This document shows, piece after piece, positions 34,589-42,982 of a stretch of 64,000 bases of DNA. The notes below the pieces were generated by a model, which saw only the letters and a list, made by a program, of their open reading frames with translations, did not search any database and had not been told where the DNA came from. Position 1 is the stretch's first letter. The number at the start of each line of letters is the position of its first letter. The stretch is from contig NZ_CAMLHC010000004.1 in NCBI RefSeq assembly GCF_946479755.1, forward strand, positions 62,001 through 126,000, given 5' to 3'. The translations under genes were made by a program, and so were the position numbers. Source of the stretch: an uncultured Chitinophaga sp. Lineage in GTDB: Bacteria; Bacteroidota; Bacteroidia; Chitinophagales; Chitinophagaceae.

Positions 34589-37500
34589 ATGAAGAAAAAA
34601 CTGACCTTCCTGGTACGGACCAGCTTGCAGAGCAGCATCCTGCTACTGCTGTCGCTGCTGGCCTTCTCCCAGGAAAAGAAGATCACCGGTAAGGTGTTTG
34701 ATGCACGGGACAATACGCCGCTTCCGGGCGTGACAGTGCAGATAAAAGGCACCAGCACCGGCACCCAGTCCGGCCCCGACGGCAGCTACTCCCTCACAGT
34801 ACCCGGTAATAACAGTACGCTCATATTTACTTTCGTTGGCTATACTCCCACTGAAAAACTGGTGGGCAACGCCACCACCCTGAACGCGGCACTGGCTACC
34901 GACGTGAAATCACTGCAAGACGTAGTGGTGATCGGTTACGGTACACAGAAAAGATCTGACGTCACCGGTGCCGTAGCCTCTGTGAGAGCCGGCGCCCTGC
35001 AGGAACGCCCTGCGCCCTCCGTTAACCAGGCCCTCAGCGGGCGTATGCCCGGCGTACAGGTAAGCACCAACTCCGGCCGCCCCGGTGGTCAGACAAGGGT
35101 ACGTATCCGTGGCTTCAGCTCTATCAACACCACCAGCAACCCGCTGTATGTGGTAGACGGAGTAGCGCTGCCCATGGGTAACCAAACACAGAATTCCAAC
35201 GCGATCGACTACATCAATCCAAACGACATCGAATCCATCGAAGTACTGAAAGACGCATCCTCCACCGCGATATACGGTGCAAGAGGCGCCAACGGCGTAG
35301 TGCTGGTAACCACCAAAAAAGGCTCTGCCACCGGTGGCCGCGTTACGTACGACAACTACTTCGGCCTCAACACACCCGCCCCGAACCGTGTGAAAATGCT
35401 CAATGCCAAAGAATACCTCGACCTGGAAATGCTGGGATGGCAGAACGCACAGATCTACGACAAAGCCGGCTGGGACAATGGTAACTATGCCGCCAGCAAC
35501 CCTGCATTAAAAAGAAAAGACTCCCGCTTCTTTGATAAAGACGGTAACCCGCTGTATGATACCGACTGGTTCAAGGAATCTATCCAGCACAAACTCACGC
35601 AGAACCACCAGCTGGGCTTCTCCGGCGGTAACCCCGATACCCAGTACGGTCTCTATCTCGGTTACCTCGATGACAACGGCCTGCTGAAAAATTCTTACCT
35701 GAAACGTTATTCCGCCCGCTTCACCATCGACACAAAAATCAAAGAATGGTTGAAAGTAGGTGGCTCACTGAGCTATAACAACCAGGAAGAAAACCTGGTA
35801 GACATCGGTACCGGCGGCCTCAACTCCGTACGTATGATCACCGAAGCGCTGCCCTTCCTGCCCCTGAAACTGGCAGACGGCACCTGGACCAACAACAAGA
35901 TGTATCCCGGCGCTGAAGGCGGTTCCAACCCGGTACAGATCCTGACAGACAGGAAGTACATCCTGAACACGCAGACTACCCTCGGTAACGCCTACGCCAA
36001 CCTTACCCTGGCAAAAGGCCTGGAACTGCGCAGCACCCTCGGTGCCAACATCGTCACCCGTGGCCGTAACGAATGGAATGGCCGCTCCCTGCTGGATATT
36101 TCCGCTTCTCAGAAAGGTATCGCCATTGTTGCCAATGACCGCGAATCCTTCTGGTCCTTTGAAAACTACCTGACCTATAATAAACGTTTTGGTACTGATC
36201 ACTCCTTCACCGGCATGGTTGGTATGGGCGCTTCTGAAAACAACTATTTCACCATCAATGCAAGGGGCGAAAACTATTCTACGGATTATTTTGAGAACAA
36301 CAACCTTGGCGCAGGCTCTGTGATCCCCGCCAGCGGCGTAGGCTCCAACCGTACCCGGTTTTCATTCTTCTCTTACTTCACCCGCTTGAACTACGCCTAC
36401 CAGGAACGTTACCTGCTGACGCTCACCGCCCGCAGAGACGGATCTTCCCGCTTCGGTCCTTCCAACAAATACGCCACTTTCCCCTCCGCCGCGCTGGCCT
36501 GGAGAGTGTCTGAAGAACCGTGGCTGAAAGGCAACCACATCCTGTCCAACCTGAAACTGCGCACCAGCTACGGTGTAACCGGCAACTCCGAAATTCCGCC
36601 GTACCAGTCACTCGCTACCCTCGCCGCCAACGGTACTTACGCTGCCGTGATCAACGGAGCCAAAGTACAGGGTATCGGTACCAACAGGCTCGCCAATCCT
36701 GACCTGAAATGGGAAAAGACAGCACAGGCTGACTTCGGCGCTGAAATAGGACTGTTCAACAACAGGATCAACCTCGAAGCGGACGTGTACTACCGCAAAA
36801 CAACAGACATGTTGCTCGATGCACCGGTGCCTTCTACCAGCGGTTACACCACCATCCGCAAAAACATTGGCTCCATGGAAAACAAAGGCCTGGAACTGGC
36901 ATTGAATGCGCTGGTGATCAACGGAAAAGACTTTACCTGGAATACCATCTTCAACATTTCCTTCAACCGGAATAAAATCCTGTCCCTCGCCACGCCGGCA
37001 GATATCTTCGGTGTGGGCGGTCCCAACTTCACCAACCAGACCAATATCCTGCGTATAGGCGAGCCCGTTGGCTCCTTCTGGGGACTGGTGCGTGAAGGTA
37101 CCTGGAGCGAAGCAGAGAGAGCGGAAGCCGCTAAATTCCAGAGCTATCGCGGCGGTGGCACTATGCTGCCCGGCGATATCAAATACCGTGACGTAAACGG
37201 TGATCATATCATCAACGATGCCGACCGTATGATCATTGGCAACGGTAACCCTAAAGGATGGGGCGGTTTCATCAACAGCTTCAAGTATAAAAACTTCGAC
37301 CTCACCCTGGAACTGCAATATTCCTACGGCGCCGACGTGCTGAACATGTCGCACCACTCCGGTGAAGACCGTATCAGCATCGCCAACAGCTTCCGTTCCG
37401 TACTGGACTACTGGACACCACAGCATCAGAACACCCCGATCGCTGCACCCCGTCCGGTAGCCGCAGGTTATGTCACCAACGTAGACACCCGCTGGGTAGA

Positions 37501-37747
37501 AGACGGCTCTTTCCTCCGCGGCAAAAACCTGCTGCTGGGATATACTTTCAAACCTGAAGCACTGCAGAGAATACACCTCAGCCGCCTGCGTATCTGGGCT
37601 TCCGCACAGAACTTCTTCGTGTGGACCAAATACAGCGGCAACGATCCGGAAGTAAGTACTTACGGCGACTCTTTCGCACAGGGACAGACTTTCTTCGACT
37701 ATCCCAAACCGACCACTTATCAGCTGGGGTTAAATGTGGCGTTCTAA
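34589..37747 (+). CDS. SusC/RagA TonB-linked outer-membrane protein (no STN domain)
   Basis: The 1052-residue protein has a signal peptide (about 1-27), a carboxypeptidase-regulatory-like domain (about 30-110, ITGKVFDARDNTPLPGVTVQ), then the SusC box LQDVVVIGYGTQKRSDVTGA near 110, the plug with PLYVVDGVALP and NPNDIESIEVLKDASSTAIYGARGANGVV near 210, and a barrel ending LGLNVAF. The absence of an STN domain agrees with no sigma/FecR pair on this side. Control may instead come from the operator-like site 46 bp upstream. It forms a transporter with the SusD that follows; the substrate is unknown because no enzyme gene is attached. Confidence 0.95.
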   Translation: MKKKLTFLVRTSLQSSILLLLSLLAFSQEKKITGKVFDARDNTPLPGVTVQIKGTSTGTQSGPDGSYSLTVPGNNSTLIFTFVGYTPTEKLVGNATTLNAALATDVKSLQDVVVIGYGTQKRSDVTGAVASVRAGALQERPAPSVNQALSGRMPGVQVSTNSGRPGGQTRVRIRGFSSINTTSNPLYVVDGVALPMGNQTQNSNAIDYINPNDIESIEVLKDASSTAIYGARGANGVVLVTTKKGSATGGRVTYDNYFGLNTPAPNRVKMLNAKEYLDLEMLGWQNAQIYDKAGWDNGNYAASNPALKRKDSRFFDKDGNPLYDTDWFKESIQHKLTQNHQLGFSGGNPDTQYGLYLGYLDDNGLLKNSYLKRYSARFTIDTKIKEWLKVGGSLSYNNQEENLVDIGTGGLNSVRMITEALPFLPLKLADGTWTNNKMYPGAEGGSNPVQILTDRKYILNTQTTLGNAYANLTLAKGLELRSTLGANIVTRGRNEWNGRSLLDISASQKGIAIVANDRESFWSFENYLTYNKRFGTDHSFTGMVGMGASENNYFTINARGENYSTDYFENNNLGAGSVIPASGVGSNRTRFSFFSYFTRLNYAYQERYLLTLTARRDGSSRFGPSNKYATFPSAALAWRVSEEPWLKGNHILSNLKLRTSYGVTGNSEIPPYQSLATLAANGTYAAVINGAKVQGIGTNRLANPDLKWEKTAQADFGAEIGLFNNRINLEADVYYRKTTDMLLDAPVPSTSGYTTIRKNIGSMENKGLELALNALVINGKDFTWNTIFNISFNRNKILSLATPADIFGVGGPNFTNQTNILRIGEPVGSFWGLVREGTWSEAERAEAAKFQSYRGGGTMLPGDIKYRDVNGDHIINDADRMIIGNGNPKGWGGFINSFKYKNFDLTLELQYSYGADVLNMSHHSGEDRISIANSFRSVLDYWTPQHQNTPIAAPRPVAAGYVTNVDTRWVEDGSFLRGKNLLLGYTFKPEALQRIHLSRLRIWASAQNFFVWTKYSGNDPEVSTYGDSFAQGQTFFDYPKPTTYQLGLNVAF

Positions 37748-37775
37748 TTTGTTCAGTATTCAAAAAGACTTTATC

Positions 37776-39344
37776 ATGAAGAGAAATATCTTTCGTAAAA
37801 CGATACAGCTGGCGCTCTGCGGCGCTATGCTGATAGGTGCGGGCAGCGGTTGTAAAAAGTTCCTCGAAGAAACGGACCCTTCCAACCTCAGCCCGGATAG
37901 CTACTTTACTTTACCTGAACATGCGGACGCGGCTATCTATGCAGCTTATGCCCGTTTACGCTTCGTGGGAGAAGGCGCAGGTATCTTCACCAATAACTAC
38001 GCATTTCTCGATGCAGCTACAGGTACCGTTATCACCAAAACTGCCCAGAACTCAGACCTGAACAACCTCCTGGGCCTGGTGTATGATGGCGACAACCTCC
38101 AGATCGGTAACTGGTGGAAAGGCATCTACCGCGAAATTGCCCAGACAAATCTCGTGCTGGACAATGTGCCGAAGATCAATCCCATGGATGAAGCAGCCCG
38201 TAAAAAAGTAATGGGCGAAGCTTATTTCCTCCGCGCCTGGTCTTATTTCTATGCAGTAAGACTGTGGGGAGACGTGCCGTTGATCTTAAAATCACAGACA
38301 CCTACTTCTACAGATTTTTCTCCCAGCCGCACCAGCACGGAAGAAGTGTATAAAGCGATCGTGGACGACCTGCAGAAAGCAGAAGCCGCCGGCCTTCCCT
38401 GGAAAGATAATACCGGCCGCGCCAGCACTGCGGCCATTAAAGCCCTGCTGGCCAAAGTTTACCTGACAATGGCCGGTTTTCCGCTCAACAAAGGACAGGC
38501 GTATTATAAACTGGCCGCCGACAAGGCGAAGGAGGTGATTGATTATGCCAATGCGCATCCCTCTGAAATAGGCCTGTTCACCAGCTACGACGATCTGCAC
38601 AGCGTAGGTACCAACAACAAGCTGGAACTGCTGTTCCAGGTGCAATACCTGAGCGGTGTGGAAGAAAACCCGGTGCAAACCACCATGCTGCCCAACAACG
38701 CTCAACCGGATATTTCCGCGAAAGGCAGCGGCCAGGGGACGTATGTGCCGTCGCTCTCTTTTTATAATTCCTATAAGAAGTTTGAGCCGACAGACAAACG
38801 CCCCGACCAGCAACAGTTCTTCTACAATTATTACTTCTTCAAAGGCAACGGCGATACCATCAAACTGGGTACACCGTATATCTACAAGTTCTTTGATGTG
38901 ATCTGTCATGGCGCTCCCGGCAAGCCCGGTACCGGTATCAGCAACCTGAACCTGACACTGATGCGTTATGCAGAAGTACTGCTGACTTACGCAGAAGCCC
39001 AGAACCGTGCAGATGGGTCAGCTAACGCTGCCGCCTATACGGCATTGAACGCTGTGCGTGTTCGTGCGGGCCTGCCTGCAAAAGCAGGTCTTAGCCAGGC
39101 TGAATTTGAACAGACAGTATGGCGCGAACGCTGGCATGAGCTCTGCTACGAAGGGGTGGTTTGGTTTGATATGGTACGCCTGCGTAAAGTATACAACGAG
39201 GACACCAATGGTTTCGATGATTTCATTGGTCACGTCAACAAAGCCAACAACGCTACACTGGCTAAAAAGCACCTGCTGTACCCGTTGCCTGTGTTTGAGA
39301 TGAAGAACAACCCGAACCTGAAACCACAGAACGAAGGATACTAG
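37776..39344 (+). CDS. RagB/SusD-family outer-membrane lipoprotein
   Basis: The 522-residue lipoprotein begins MKRNIFRKTIQLALCGAML and has the lipobox GAGSGC, then KKFLEETDPSNLSPDSYF, a typical SusD N-terminus. TPR-like helices (NLVLDNVP, KKVMGEAYFLRAWSYFYAVRLWGDVPL near 145) and the C-terminal RWHELCYEGVVWFDMVRLRK are visible. ATG 37776 was chosen 28 bp after the susC stop. The pair ends at a hairpin terminator with no enzyme gene behind it. Confidence 0.94.
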   Translation: MKRNIFRKTIQLALCGAMLIGAGSGCKKFLEETDPSNLSPDSYFTLPEHADAAIYAAYARLRFVGEGAGIFTNNYAFLDAATGTVITKTAQNSDLNNLLGLVYDGDNLQIGNWWKGIYREIAQTNLVLDNVPKINPMDEAARKKVMGEAYFLRAWSYFYAVRLWGDVPLILKSQTPTSTDFSPSRTSTEEVYKAIVDDLQKAEAAGLPWKDNTGRASTAAIKALLAKVYLTMAGFPLNKGQAYYKLAADKAKEVIDYANAHPSEIGLFTSYDDLHSVGTNNKLELLFQVQYLSGVEENPVQTTMLPNNAQPDISAKGSGQGTYVPSLSFYNSYKKFEPTDKRPDQQQFFYNYYFFKGNGDTIKLGTPYIYKFFDVICHGAPGKPGTGISNLNLTLMRYAEVLLTYAEAQNRADGSANAAAYTALNAVRVRAGLPAKAGLSQAEFEQTVWRERWHELCYEGVVWFDMVRLRKVYNEDTNGFDDFIGHVNKANNATLAKKHLLYPLPVFEMKNNPNLKPQNEGY

Positions 39345-39458
39345 TCAATTTTGGATTTTCGGATTTTTGATTTTTTGCGGATGATTACACGAAAGACCGG
39401 AGCGCTTAAAACCGCTTCGGTCTTCGCTTTTTACCCACATTGGAAATCAAAAAAATCC
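39345..39458. terminator. Terminator nested in an A/T-rich inverted repeat between convergent genes
   Basis: The inner hairpin (39393-39404 with 39413-39424, one wobble, loop CTTAAAAC) is followed by a short T run. Outer arms rich in GGATTTTTGATTTTTT (39361-39376) pair with the complementary stretch at 39444-39458. It terminates the SusD gene and, from the other strand, the sigma gene. Confidence 0.75.
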
Positions 39459-40018
39459 TAAATTTTTTCAAGGGTGAAGTTCACAGCAGTGGTCAGTCTT
39501 TTCATGGCGATGGCCAGCTGGTTTTCTACTGTTTTAACGGAGAGGTTCAATACGGTGGCCACCTCTTTATAACGCAGCCCGTATTGTTTTACGAGGATGT
39601 ACACCATTTTACATTTAGGAGGAAGTTGTTCGATGGTGTGTTCCATTTTGCGGATCATTTCCGCGGAGATCATCAGTTGTTCAGGGTCGCTCTCAAAAGA
39701 GATTTCCAGTTTATCTTCTTCCGCAATGGCCACCTGCCGCGAGGCGGACTGTTTGCGCATATGGTCGATGGCTTTGTTTTTGGCAACGACAAAGAGGTAC
39801 ACCTGCGGATTTTTTATGTCCGTCAGTGATTGCCTTTTTTGCCAGCAATGCATAAAAACATCGTTCGTGATTTCTTCCGCCACCTCTTTGGAACGGGTGA
39901 GCGAAAAAGAAAAACGCAGCAGTTTTATAAAAAAATGATTGTAGAAAGCTTTGAAGGCTGTCTGGTCATTGTTCGCTGTGATGTTTTTGAATAGTTCATT
40001 GATAATACACTGATCCAT
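39458..40018 (-). CDS. ECF RNA polymerase sigma-70 factor (Bacteroidota family)
   Basis: The product is 186 residues from the ATG at 40018 (MDQCIINELFKNITAN). Region 2 includes FYNHFFIKLLRFSFSLTRSKEVAEEITNDVF and HCWQKRQSL; region 4 includes MVYILVKQYGLRYKEVATVLNLSVKTVENQL. The open frame extends 107 codons further upstream, but that extension has no sigma homology and includes intergenic sequence. No FecR gene follows on this strand; the nearest, at 41717, is divergent and beyond an unknown membrane protein. It may pair with that FecR and the STN-type SusC at 42983. Confidence 0.92.
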   Translation of the reverse strand: MDQCIINELFKNITANNDQTAFKAFYNHFFIKLLRFSFSLTRSKEVAEEITNDVFMHCWQKRQSLTDIKNPQVYLFVVAKNKAIDHMRKQSASRQVAIAEEDKLEISFESDPEQLMISAEMIRKMEHTIEQLPPKCKMVYILVKQYGLRYKEVATVLNLSVKTVENQLAIAMKRLTTAVNFTLEKI

Positions 40019-40154
40019 CCCTTTTTTAAGCCACTGATATTGGTTGCAATAATAGATAACGCAGATTACGCTAAAGTTAACAAAATAATTTATCCGGCAA
40101 TTTTTTTTTGCAGTGGTGCTTTTTTGGCGAAAGTTGATGGTATCTGCGCTCGTA

Positions 40155-41585
40155 TTATCCGGCCCCACCATATATGTCGGCGATCTTGCGCAGGATATAG
40201 TGTACTTCTGCTGCATTCCCTTCCTCGTAGCGGCGTGCCCAGAAAGAAACCAGCCATACCGCAAGACGTTTGCCCTGCCGGTCGCCTTTCGCGATAGCGG
40301 CATCGATATCCTCCAGTCCCCCGGTAAAAGCGATATCATTAATATAAGTCTCTGCCTGCGGCTCTATATCGCCCGGCGGTACTTTCATTTTTTCATACAG
40401 TGTTTTAAGGGATGCGCGGTAGTCGGGCATCTCCTGCAGGTACTCATGGGTGGCAAGCAGGTTATCAATATAACGGGAAGCCGGTGAGCGCCGGTAAACG
40501 ACGGTGGGTATCACCTGTCTTAGGTGCGGACCAAAATGCCCGAAACAGGCTTTCAGGCGCTGGCCATCGCGGCCGGTGAAGTCAAATATTTCTACTACCG
40601 GCGCCAGCGAGGTGGTGTTAAACTGTTTTACCGCATCCTCTTTGGTTGCGCGGTCATGCTGCGCGAAAAGGCTCCGGATGCCCAGCCCCCAGTTCAGTAT
40701 CAGGTCCGTCGGGTCCGGATTGTTTTTGCCCAGTTCCAGCTGATCATAGCATATAAACTGGAGCGCCGCCCGGATGCTGTCACCCGGCGGTTCCGGCCCT
40801 TTCCATGCTTCCGGGATCTCCGGCGTTGCTGTATCGACTGCTTCAGTGGCGTAAACCGGCGCAGCGGTCGTTTCCACGTTAGTTTCCACCAGGTCGGTGG
40901 TAGCAGCTGCCGCCTGGGGAGCATCGTCTTCCGTCACACAATAGGGCTCATAGGTAGACAGGGCGTAGGCGGCGACAATGACCGCCAGCATACCGGTCAG
41001 CGTAACGCCGCTCAGCATAACGCTGATGGCGCGGTGACGCTGCCACAACCGGGCGATCAGCCACCAGCAGCTGCCCAGCAGGAAGGACCCGGCAATGGCC
41101 GCCAGGCAGAACAAATAGAACTCGCTATAGATTTCTTCTGTAGGAGAGATGGTGATCGCATAGCGTGACCGGAGCACAAAAACAAAGGCGAATGCTACCA
41201 GGGATACCAGGAGGTTGGACAGGAACACTTTTTTCCAGAAGCTTCCTTCCGGCGTGGTGGTATGCGCTTTTTGACGGAACAGGCGCAATACCGCATATGA
41301 TACGCCGCCCCATAAACAGCTGGTCAGCAGCCATACAGCCGGAGAAACGAACATATCGATAACACTGCCATGGGGATCATCGCGGTAGATCATATTCGGC
41401 AGCTTGTCCAGCTGATACAGCCAGCCAAAAGGCAGGGAGATGGTTTCATAACGGGAGGAGATGTCCGGCGCGGTGGCCGATAGCGCGGTGGCGCCAAGGT
41501 TGTCCGCCAGCCAGGAGAGGCCGAAAACAGCCGTTACCAGCAATATTTCAAGGACAAGGATGTACCTGTACAGTTTGTTTTCCAT
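40155..41585 (-). CDS. Unknown membrane protein with large C-terminal soluble domain
   Basis: The 476-residue product is not recognised. Five hydrophobic helices are visible (about 7-28, 78-103, 118-140, 152-177 and 186-208). After them comes an Ala/Thr/Glu-rich linker (about 215-260, ETNVETTAAPVYATE) and a mostly soluble C-terminal domain (about 260-476). The gene lies between the ECF sigma (same strand, 136 bp downstream) and the divergent FecR. It may be a sensor or a cargo gene inserted into the sigma/FecR unit; neither is shown by the sequence. Confidence 0.75.
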   Translation of the reverse strand: MENKLYRYILVLEILLVTAVFGLSWLADNLGATALSATAPDISSRYETISLPFGWLYQLDKLPNMIYRDDPHGSVIDMFVSPAVWLLTSCLWGGVSYAVLRLFRQKAHTTTPEGSFWKKVFLSNLLVSLVAFAFVFVLRSRYAITISPTEEIYSEFYLFCLAAIAGSFLLGSCWWLIARLWQRHRAISVMLSGVTLTGMLAVIVAAYALSTYEPYCVTEDDAPQAAAATTDLVETNVETTAAPVYATEAVDTATPEIPEAWKGPEPPGDSIRAALQFICYDQLELGKNNPDPTDLILNWGLGIRSLFAQHDRATKEDAVKQFNTTSLAPVVEIFDFTGRDGQRLKACFGHFGPHLRQVIPTVVYRRSPASRYIDNLLATHEYLQEMPDYRASLKTLYEKMKVPPGDIEPQAETYINDIAFTGGLEDIDAAIAKGDRQGKRLAVWLVSFWARRYEEGNAAEVHYILRKIADIYGGAG

Positions 41586-41716
41586 AAGAGACGGGTTAAC
41601 CCTTACAAATATATTATTAAAAAAATTATCCGGTTGATCTCAAAAAAATGTTAAAAATGCTTTGGGGGTTTTTATTTTTCTTTTCGACCTTATGGTAAAC
41701 ACGGATTAAAAAATAA

Positions 41717-42793
41717 ATGATCGAGCGTAACCGGATAAATACTTTGATGGCCAGGAAAATATCCGGCGAGGCCACCATGGAGGAATTGAAAGAGCTGGAA
41801 ATACTGCTGATGCAGTTTCCGGAACTACAATATGCCTTTACCATTGTGGAAGATATCCTGGCTGTCAACCCGGCCAACGGTTTCACGCCGGAGGAAGAAA
41901 GCCGGCTGGCCAGTGAAGGGCTGGACCGCATGAACCTGTTCCTGCAGCAGTCACAGGATACCTCCGTTGTCAGAAAAATGACGCCCTGGAAAGTGATGGC
42001 CGGCGTGGCTGCCATGGTAGCGGTACTACTGAGCGTATGGGCCTTATGGCCTGCATCGCCCGACAGGCAGGCTTTCCGCAATGAGGTAGTCACCAAAACA
42101 GGGTCCAAAACCAGCGTGGTACTGCCAGACGGCACTACAGTAGTGCTCAACGCCTGCAGCCGCCTGCAATACGACGCTACCCGTTTTCTCAACGGGGAAA
42201 GGGAAGTGGGCCTTACGGGAGAAGCTTATTTTGATGTCAAACATGATCCGGCGCATCCGTTTATTATCCGGACGGGGGCCGTCAATATCCGCGTATTGGG
42301 GACCGTATTTAACGTGAAAGCCTATACCGAAGATGCCACGGTAGAAACCACGCTGCTGAGCGGCAAAGTAGAAGTGAGCTTTCCTGAAAATGGCAGCGGC
42401 GAGAAAGTAGTACAGTTGCAGCCTGACCAGAAGCTGGTCATCGCCAATCATAAATACCAACCGGTACAGGACCATAAAAAAGCCAACTTTAGCATTACAC
42501 CGGTAAAAAATATCAATACCGGCACGGTAGACAGTCCGGATGCGGAAAAACCAACCACTGCCTGGATCAACGACCGGTTCGATTTTGATAACGTCACCTT
42601 TGAGCAGCTGTCGCACGATCTGGAGCGATGGTACAACGTAACGCTGCGGTTTAAAAACGACCGTTATAAACAGGAAGTATTTACGGGTGCTTTCCGGAAA
42701 CAGGGCATCGAAGATGTGTTGCAGGCACTGCAACTGATGTCCGGCTTTCATTATGAAGTGAACACGAAAGAAAATGTCATCTATATATGGTAA
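41717..42793 (+). CDS. FecR-family anti-sigma factor
   Basis: The 358-residue product has an N-terminal cytoplasmic part (1-90), one membrane helix (about 91-112, WKVMAGVAAMVAVLLSVWALW), a FecR domain (about 122-215, with TKTGSKTSVVLPDGTTVVLNACSRLQYD and VLGTVFNVKAY) and a C-terminal DUF4974 domain (about 285-358, FDFDNVTFEQLSHDLERWYNV). It is 189 bp upstream of an STN-type SusC on the same strand, as expected for its signalling partner. No sigma gene precedes it on this strand. Confidence 0.93.
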   Translation: MIERNRINTLMARKISGEATMEELKELEILLMQFPELQYAFTIVEDILAVNPANGFTPEEESRLASEGLDRMNLFLQQSQDTSVVRKMTPWKVMAGVAAMVAVLLSVWALWPASPDRQAFRNEVVTKTGSKTSVVLPDGTTVVLNACSRLQYDATRFLNGEREVGLTGEAYFDVKHDPAHPFIIRTGAVNIRVLGTVFNVKAYTEDATVETTLLSGKVEVSFPENGSGEKVVQLQPDQKLVIANHKYQPVQDHKKANFSITPVKNINTGTVDSPDAEKPTTAWINDRFDFDNVTFEQLSHDLERWYNVTLRFKNDRYKQEVFTGAFRKQGIEDVLQALQLMSGFHYEVNTKENVIYIW

Positions 42794-42982
42794 AAAACGT
42801 ATCAGGAAATAAGATGCCAGGTGCGGCATCAGCTATGACATAACTATCCGGTAAATTTTTTTGCAGACAGCAAAAAAGGGAAATGCGGCAACATTCCCCT
42901 TTTACAAATGCTGGCTAAACAATCTAAACCGATTCGAAAGAATCCGGTAATGGCTAATTCTTTAACCTAACGAAACAAATTT

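Noticed and set aside
40019..40339. Upstream 107-codon extension of the ECF sigma at 39458
   Set aside because: The extension has no sigma homology and overlaps the unknown membrane-protein gene; the Met at 40018 gives the family N-terminus.
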